A DNA stretch of 10,000 bases from positions 1 through 10,000 of the forward strand of contig JAIWOE010000046.1 in the NCBI GenBank assembly GCA_020217165.1. The letters are read 5' to 3'. Numbering within the stretch: position 1 is the stretch's first letter; each line of letters starts with the position of its first letter. Source of the DNA: Desulfovibrio sp. GTDB taxonomy: Bacteria; Desulfobacterota; Desulfovibrionia; Desulfovibrionales; Desulfovibrionaceae. A program made the translations under genes and the position numbers. Under the pieces are notes generated by a model, which was not told the origin of the DNA, ran no database searches, and worked only from the letters and a program-made list of their open reading frames with translations. This document shows positions 5,834-10,000 of the stretch, piece by piece.

Positions 5834-6930
5834 CGAGCCTTCGGCGCAAGGCCCAGCCCTGGAGCCGCGTGGCCGAGGAGACGCAGGACAGCGTCGTCCC
5901 CACCATCGCGGTGGATGCCATGGGTGGGGACTTCGGCCCTTCTGTGATTGTGCCCGGCGCCCTTGCCGCCAGCAAGGCGTGCAATGTGGAGCTTATTCTC
6001 GTGGGGGACGAAGCCAGGATTCAGGCGGAGCTCGCCAAATACAACGGCGAGCTCGGCGCCGTCTCCGTCGTGCATACGACCCAGGTGGCGGAGATGGGCG
6101 AAAAGCCCTCCGAAATCCTGCGTCGCAAAAAAGACGCCTCCATCCAGGTGGCGTTTGAACTGGTGCGCGAGGGCCGCGCCCATGGTGTGGTGAGCGCAGG
6201 ACACTCCGGCGCCACCGTGGCCTGCGGCATGTTCATTCTCGGCCGCATTGCCGGGGTGGAGCGGCCGGCCCTGGCTTCCATCATCTTTACGGAAAAACAG
6301 CCCATCACCCTCATTGATGTGGGGGCCAATGTGGACTGCAAACCGTACCACCTCTTCCAGTTCGGGCTCATGGCCGATGTGCTGGCCAAGCACGTGCTGG
6401 GCATCCACACCCCCACCGTGGGGCTGCTTTCCATCGGTGAAGAGGAAGGCAAGGGCAACCTGCAGGTCAAGGAAGCGTTTGAGCTGTTCAAGATGACGAA
6501 CTCCTTGAACTTCGTAGGGAACATCGAAGGCCGGGATATTTTTACCGGCAACGTCAACGTGATCGTGTGTGACGGCTTTGTGGGCAACATTGCCTTGAAG
6601 CTCTCCGAGGGCCTGGCCATGTCCATTGCCCGCATGATCAAAACCGAGCTCAAACGCGACCTGATCTCCAAGGTCGGCGGGCTGCTCATCAAAGACGCCA
6701 TGCGCCGGCTCAAGCGTGTGGTGGACTACTCCGAATACGGCGGCGCCCCCCTGCTGGGACTCAAGGAAATCGTGGTGGTTTGCCACGGCTCCTCCCCTGC
6801 GGGCGCCATCACCAGCGCCATCGACATGGCGGCCACCTTCATCCGCAAAAAAGCCAACGAACACCTCATTGCGGAACTATCCGCAAACGAGGAGCTTTCC
6901 CGTTTCGGCAAGGCTGCCATGAAGCTGTAA
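5830..6930 (+). CDS. plsX: Phosphate acyltransferase PlsX
   Basis: PlsX converts acyl-ACP plus phosphate to acyl-phosphate, which PlsY uses to make lysophosphatidic acid; it is a peripheral enzyme at the inner membrane. Diagnostic features are IAVDAMGGDFGP (26-37 from this start), SAGHSGATVACG, ITLIDVGANVDCKP, VGLLSIGEEEGKGN, FVGNIEGRDIF, VIVCDGFVGNIALK and YGGAPLLGLK. The GTG at 5830 overlaps the rpmF stop as GTGA, with GGAGAG upstream, giving 366 residues. This is about 25 longer at the N-terminus than the usual PlsX start just before IAVDAMGG. A GTG at 5869 is an alternative (353 residues). It links fatty-acid synthesis encoded downstream to phospholipid synthesis. fabH follows after 76 bp. 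Confidence 0.96.
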   Translation: MTSLRRKAQPWSRVAEETQDSVVPTIAVDAMGGDFGPSVIVPGALAASKACNVELILVGDEARIQAELAKYNGELGAVSVVHTTQVAEMGEKPSEILRRKKDASIQVAFELVREGRAHGVVSAGHSGATVACGMFILGRIAGVERPALASIIFTEKQPITLIDVGANVDCKPYHLFQFGLMADVLAKHVLGIHTPTVGLLSIGEEEGKGNLQVKEAFELFKMTNSLNFVGNIEGRDIFTGNVNVIVCDGFVGNIALKLSEGLAMSIARMIKTELKRDLISKVGGLLIKDAMRRLKRVVDYSEYGGAPLLGLKEIVVVCHGSSPAGAITSAIDMAATFIRKKANEHLIAELSANEELSRFGKAAMKL

Positions 6931-7006
6931 TCCCCTCCTGCCGCCAGAACTCCGCCGTATCGGCAGGCGCTGGCCTCGCCCGCGGACAAGCCCCACCTGG
7001 ATTGCC

Positions 7007-8029
<1,023 letters not shown>

Positions 8030-8030
8030 G

Positions 8031-8064
8031 GCCTGCCCTGCGCGGGACCAGATGGCATTTTTTT
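8031..8064 (+). terminator. Possible terminator or attenuator after fabH
   Basis: Just past the fabH stop, GC-CTG-CCC can pair with GGG-CAG-GC across a TGCGC loop (8039-8043), with small bulges on the 3' side. It is followed by seven Ts (8058-8064). The stem is imperfect, so termination may be partial. If active, it would lower fabG-acpP-fabF transcription relative to plsX-fabH unless another promoter lies in the gap; I see no clear one. Confidence 0.35.
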
Positions 8065-8117
8065 GTTTGCGAAGCGCGGATGTTTGAGGTAGGAGCAACG
8101 AGATTCCACGTTGCCAC

Positions 8118-8124
8118 AAGGAGG
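8118..8124 (+). promoter_or_regulatory. Strong Shine-Dalgarno sequence not serving an annotated gene
   Basis: A perfect AAGGAGG lies 115 bp before fabG and 8 nt before a GTG at 8133. By contrast fabG itself has only a weak TGGA before its ATG. The site may initiate the short ORF at 8133-8360. Confidence 0.45.
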
Positions 8125-8132
8125 GCGCAGGG

Positions 8133-8360
8133 GTGCGGGATGTCCCGGCGGCCCTTGTCCCACTACCTGCGGCTGCAGATGCAACCCTCGCATTCCGCTG
8201 CCGGAACTCCATCGAACTCGACAACCACTGGATAGCGCATGAGCGAATTGCCCAAGACCGCATTGGTGACCGGCGGATCCCGCGGCATTGGCAAGGCCGT
8301 GGCCCTGGCCATGGCCGCCACCGGCCGCCAGGTGTACCTCACCTATGTCAGCCGGCCTGA
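8133..8360 (+). CDS. Possible short leader ORF overlapping the start of fabG
   Basis: The GTG at 8133 sits 8 nt after a perfect AAGGAGG and opens a 75-codon frame that runs over the fabG start (8239) and stops at 8360 in a different frame. The sequence (MRDVPAALVPLPAAADATLA, then a His/Arg/Gly-rich part) resembles no family I know. The second half looks like an ordinary out-of-frame shadow of fabG. Codon use gives no independent support. It may be a leader peptide affecting fabG translation, or the strong Shine-Dalgarno may be accidental. Low confidence as a gene. Confidence 0.2.
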   Translation: MRDVPAALVPLPAAADATLAFRCRNSIELDNHWIAHERIAQDRIGDRRIPRHWQGRGPGHGRHRPPGVPHLCQPA

Positions 8361-8982
8361 ACTGGCGGCGGAAGTGGTGCAGACCATCGCCGCTGCCGGC
8401 GGTTCGGCCAAGGCCTTTGCCCTGGATGTGTCCGATCAATCCGCCGTGGCTGCGTTTTTTGCCGAACACATCAAGGACAAGGTGTTCCTGGACGTGTTGG
8501 TGAACAACGGCGGCATCACCAAGGATGGCCTCATCCTGCGCATGAAGCCCGAAGATTTCGAGCGTGTGCTGCAGGTGAACCTCATGGGCGCCTTCTGGTG
8601 CCTGCAGGAATCCGCCAAGATCATGACCAAGCAGCGCGCCGGCAGCATCGTGAACATCGCGTCCGTGGTGGGGCAGACCGGCAACGCCGGCCAGGCCAAC
8701 TACGTGGCGGCCAAGGCCGGACTCATTGGCCTGACCAAAACCGCCGCCCAGGAACTGGCGCCCCGCAACGTCACCGTCAATGCGGTGGCCCCCGGATACA
8801 TCGAAACGGACATGACCCACGTGCTCTCCGAGCAGGCCAAGGAGGCGTTTTTGACGCGCGTCCCCCTCAAGCGTGTGGGCACCCCTGAAGACGTGGCCCA
8901 GGCCGTAACCTTCCTGGCTGGCGACCAGGCCCGGTACATCACCGGGCAGGTGCTGGCGGTGAACGGCGGCCTGTTCATGTAA
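8239..8982 (+). CDS. fabG: 3-oxoacyl-ACP reductase
   Basis: FabG is the NADPH-dependent reductase that converts 3-ketoacyl-ACP to 3-hydroxyacyl-ACP in each elongation cycle. This 247-residue short-chain dehydrogenase has the Rossmann TGGSRGIG (11-18), LDVSD (62-66), NNGG (89-92, where NNAG is commonest), and the catalytic tetrad Asn114, Ser142, Tyr155 and Lys159 (NYVAAKAG). The C-terminal [10 protein letters not shown] and [10 protein letters not shown] are FabG-like; ending in GGxxM is typical. ATG 8239 has only a weak TGGA 6-9 nt upstream. It lies 209 bp after fabH and 61 bp before acpP, and the order fabG-acpP-fabF is classic for fatty-acid clusters. Confidence 0.96.
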   Translation: MSELPKTALVTGGSRGIGKAVALAMAATGRQVYLTYVSRPELAAEVVQTIAAAGGSAKAFALDVSDQSAVAAFFAEHIKDKVFLDVLVNNGGITKDGLILRMKPEDFERVLQVNLMGAFWCLQESAKIMTKQRAGSIVNIASVVGQTGNAGQANYVAAKAGLIGLTKTAAQELAPRNVTVNAVAPGYIETDMTHVLSEQAKEAFLTRVPLKRVGTPEDVAQAVTFLAGDQARYITGQVLAVNGGLFM

Positions 8983-9043
8983 CATCCCGGCCCTTGGCCA
9001 GATTTTTCACCCTCAAACGACGTGCGCAGCATGGAGAATCCCT

Positions 9044-9274
9044 ATGTCCGTAGCCGATAAAGTCAAAAAGATCATCGTTGACCAGCTTGGCGTCTCCGAG
9101 GACGAAGTCAAGCCGGAAGCTGCCTTCGTGGAAGACCTCGGCGCCGACTCCCTGGACCTGACCGAGCTGATCATGGCCATGGAAGAAGAGTTCGGCATTG
9201 AAATCGATGATGACGACGCCCAGAAGCTGCTCAAGGTTCAGGACGCCATCGCTTACATCGAAAGCAAGCAATAG
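9044..9274 (+). CDS. acpP: Acyl carrier protein
   Basis: The 76-residue acidic protein is a standard type II fatty-acid ACP. The motif [20 protein letters not shown] (31-50) contains Ser36, where holo-ACP synthase attaches 4'-phosphopantetheine. The product carries growing acyl chains between FabH, FabG, FabF and PlsX, all encoded around it. ATG 9044 is preceded by GGAG with 7 nt spacing. Length, charge and the [12 protein letters not shown] helix-loop pattern match the family. It follows fabG by 61 bp and precedes fabF by 205 bp. Confidence 0.98.
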   Translation: MSVADKVKKIIVDQLGVSEDEVKPEAAFVEDLGADSLDLTELIMAMEEEFGIEIDDDDAQKLLKVQDAIAYIESKQ

Positions 9275-9479
9275 GCGGAGCTGCCTTCTTTACCGCCTTG
9301 TTGCCCTTGATTCTGTTGATCCTGGAGACGCCCAGCCCCGGCGCGCCGCCTGCCGCAGGCACGGTCGCCGGGCGCTGGACGTCCTGCACCATGACACCCA
9401 AGCGTCCCCTCGTTGCGCCGGTCTTTGCCAGCTTGCCTTGTTCCGCGGCGTCGAGGACTTTTTTTCATGAGGTGATTCG
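9275..9479 (+). other. Gap between acpP and fabF
   Basis: The 205 bp contain no convincing gene. A short perfect stem GCCTG-CCG-CAGGC (9348-9360) sits in a GC-rich patch that starts with GGCGCGCC, and a run of seven Ts (9459-9465) comes 93 bp later, too far to make a terminator. GAGGTG (9469-9474) is the fabF ribosome binding site. A TTG-initiated 61-codon frame (9298-9483) overlaps the fabF start but has no ribosome binding site. Confidence 0.4.
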
Positions 9480-10000
9480 ATGACACGCAGACGAGTCGTC
9501 GTCACCGGCCTTGCCGCCGTGACGCCCATTGGCAACGACCTGGACACCAGCTGGAACAACCTCGTGGCCGGCGTCTCTGGCATCGGCCCCATCACCAGCT
9601 TTGACACCACGGACCACGCCACCACCATCGCTGGTGAGGTCAAAGGGTTCAACATGGACCCCTACATTCCGGCGAAGACGGCCAAGCGTCTGGAAAATTT
9701 CACCAAATACGCCATCGCCTGCTCCCAGATGTGCCTGGCCGACGCCGGCTGGGATATTGCCGAGGAAGAGTTGGACCGCGTGGGCTGTCTGCTGGGCTGC
9801 GGCCTGGGCGGCCTGAAATCCCTGGAAGCCTCCCAGACCAAGCTCTTGCAGGAAGGCCCAAAACGCATCTCGCCCTTCTTCATCCCGGTGCTCATCTCCA
9901 ACATGGCTCCCGGGCAGGTCTCCATCTTCACCAAAGTGCGCGGACCCAACCTCGTCACCACCTCGGCGTGCGCCTCCGGGCTGCACGGCATCGGCTATGC
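9480..10000 (+). CDS. fabF: 3-oxoacyl-ACP synthase II (KAS II), 5' part
   Basis: The first 173 codons are present and the frame is open at the right edge. FabF condenses malonyl-ACP with acyl-ACP during chain elongation. MTRRRVVVTGLAAVTPIGND is the usual KAS I/II N-terminus, followed by WNNLVAGVSGIGPITSFD, GCLLGCGLGGL and, near the end, TSACASGLHGIGYA with the nucleophile Cys164 (Cys163 in E. coli FabF). The two catalytic His residues would lie beyond the window. ATG 9480 follows GAGGTG by 5 nt. FabF rather than FabB is preferred from its place next to acpP and the overall pattern. Confidence 0.96.
   Translation, partial: MTRRRVVVTGLAAVTPIGNDLDTSWNNLVAGVSGIGPITSFDTTDHATTIAGEVKGFNMDPYIPAKTAKRLENFTKYAIACSQMCLADAGWDIAEEELDRVGCLLGCGLGGLKSLEASQTKLLQEGPKRISPFFIPVLISNMAPGQVSIFTKVRGPNLVTTSACASGLHGIGY

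Noticed and set aside
5800..6864. Minus-strand 354-codon open frame opposite plsX
   Set aside because: His/Gly-rich shadow sequence with no recognisable domain; plsX is unmistakable on the other strand. The same applies to long antisense frames at 6866-7807 (fabH) and 8026-8985 (fabG).
9298..9483. 61-codon TTG-initiated frame between acpP and fabF
   Set aside because: No ribosome binding site, no family resemblance, and it overlaps the fabF start out of frame.

Overview
The window reads as chromosomal core DNA of a GC-rich, flagellated, Gram-negative bacterium, most likely a member of Desulfovibrionales (Desulfovibrio or a close relative). The basis is the gene order yceD-rpmF-plsX-fabH-fabG-acpP-fabF with a divergent rpmB, which I recall from Desulfovibrio, plus the protein flavour and strong GC bias at third codon positions. 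The assignment is an inference; no search was run. There is no sign of a mobile element, CRISPR array, tRNA, rRNA or integrated phage.

Left half (1-4737), all on the minus strand. In transcription order: rpmB (ribosomal protein L28), a strong bidirectional terminator, fxsA (small inner-membrane protein), a rhomboid intramembrane serine protease, a 98-residue single-span membrane protein of unknown function, fliM (flagellar switch), and a membrane sensor histidine kinase cut by the left edge. The kinase is the oddest gene. Its Tll0287-like/DUF3365 sensor domain has a CxxCR where a haem-type CxxCH is expected, and its ATP-binding G1 box has Ala where Asp is expected.

The divergent intergenic region (4738-4979) separates rpmB from the right-hand operon. 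It carries a perfect -35 hexamer pointing right, and a hairpin plus T-tract pointing left towards rpmB.

Right half (4980-10000), all on the plus strand. It holds a ribosome/lipid cluster: yceD (DUF177), rpmF (L32), plsX (acyl-ACP:phosphate acyltransferase), fabH (KAS III), fabG (3-ketoacyl-ACP reductase), acpP (acyl carrier protein) and the first 173 codons of fabF (KAS II). These genes couple ribosomal protein supply with fatty-acid initiation (FabH), elongation (FabG, AcpP, FabF) and entry into phospholipid (PlsX). rpmF and plsX overlap by GTGA, but fabH-fabG and acpP-fabF are separated by about 205-209 bp. The first gap contains an imperfect hairpin with seven Ts and a very strong Shine-Dalgarno in front of a short ORF that runs into fabG.

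Overall this is an ordinary housekeeping region. I do not see an undescribed multi-gene system. The points worth a second look are the degenerate kinase, the unknown membrane protein beside fliM, and several possible regulatory sites between genes.
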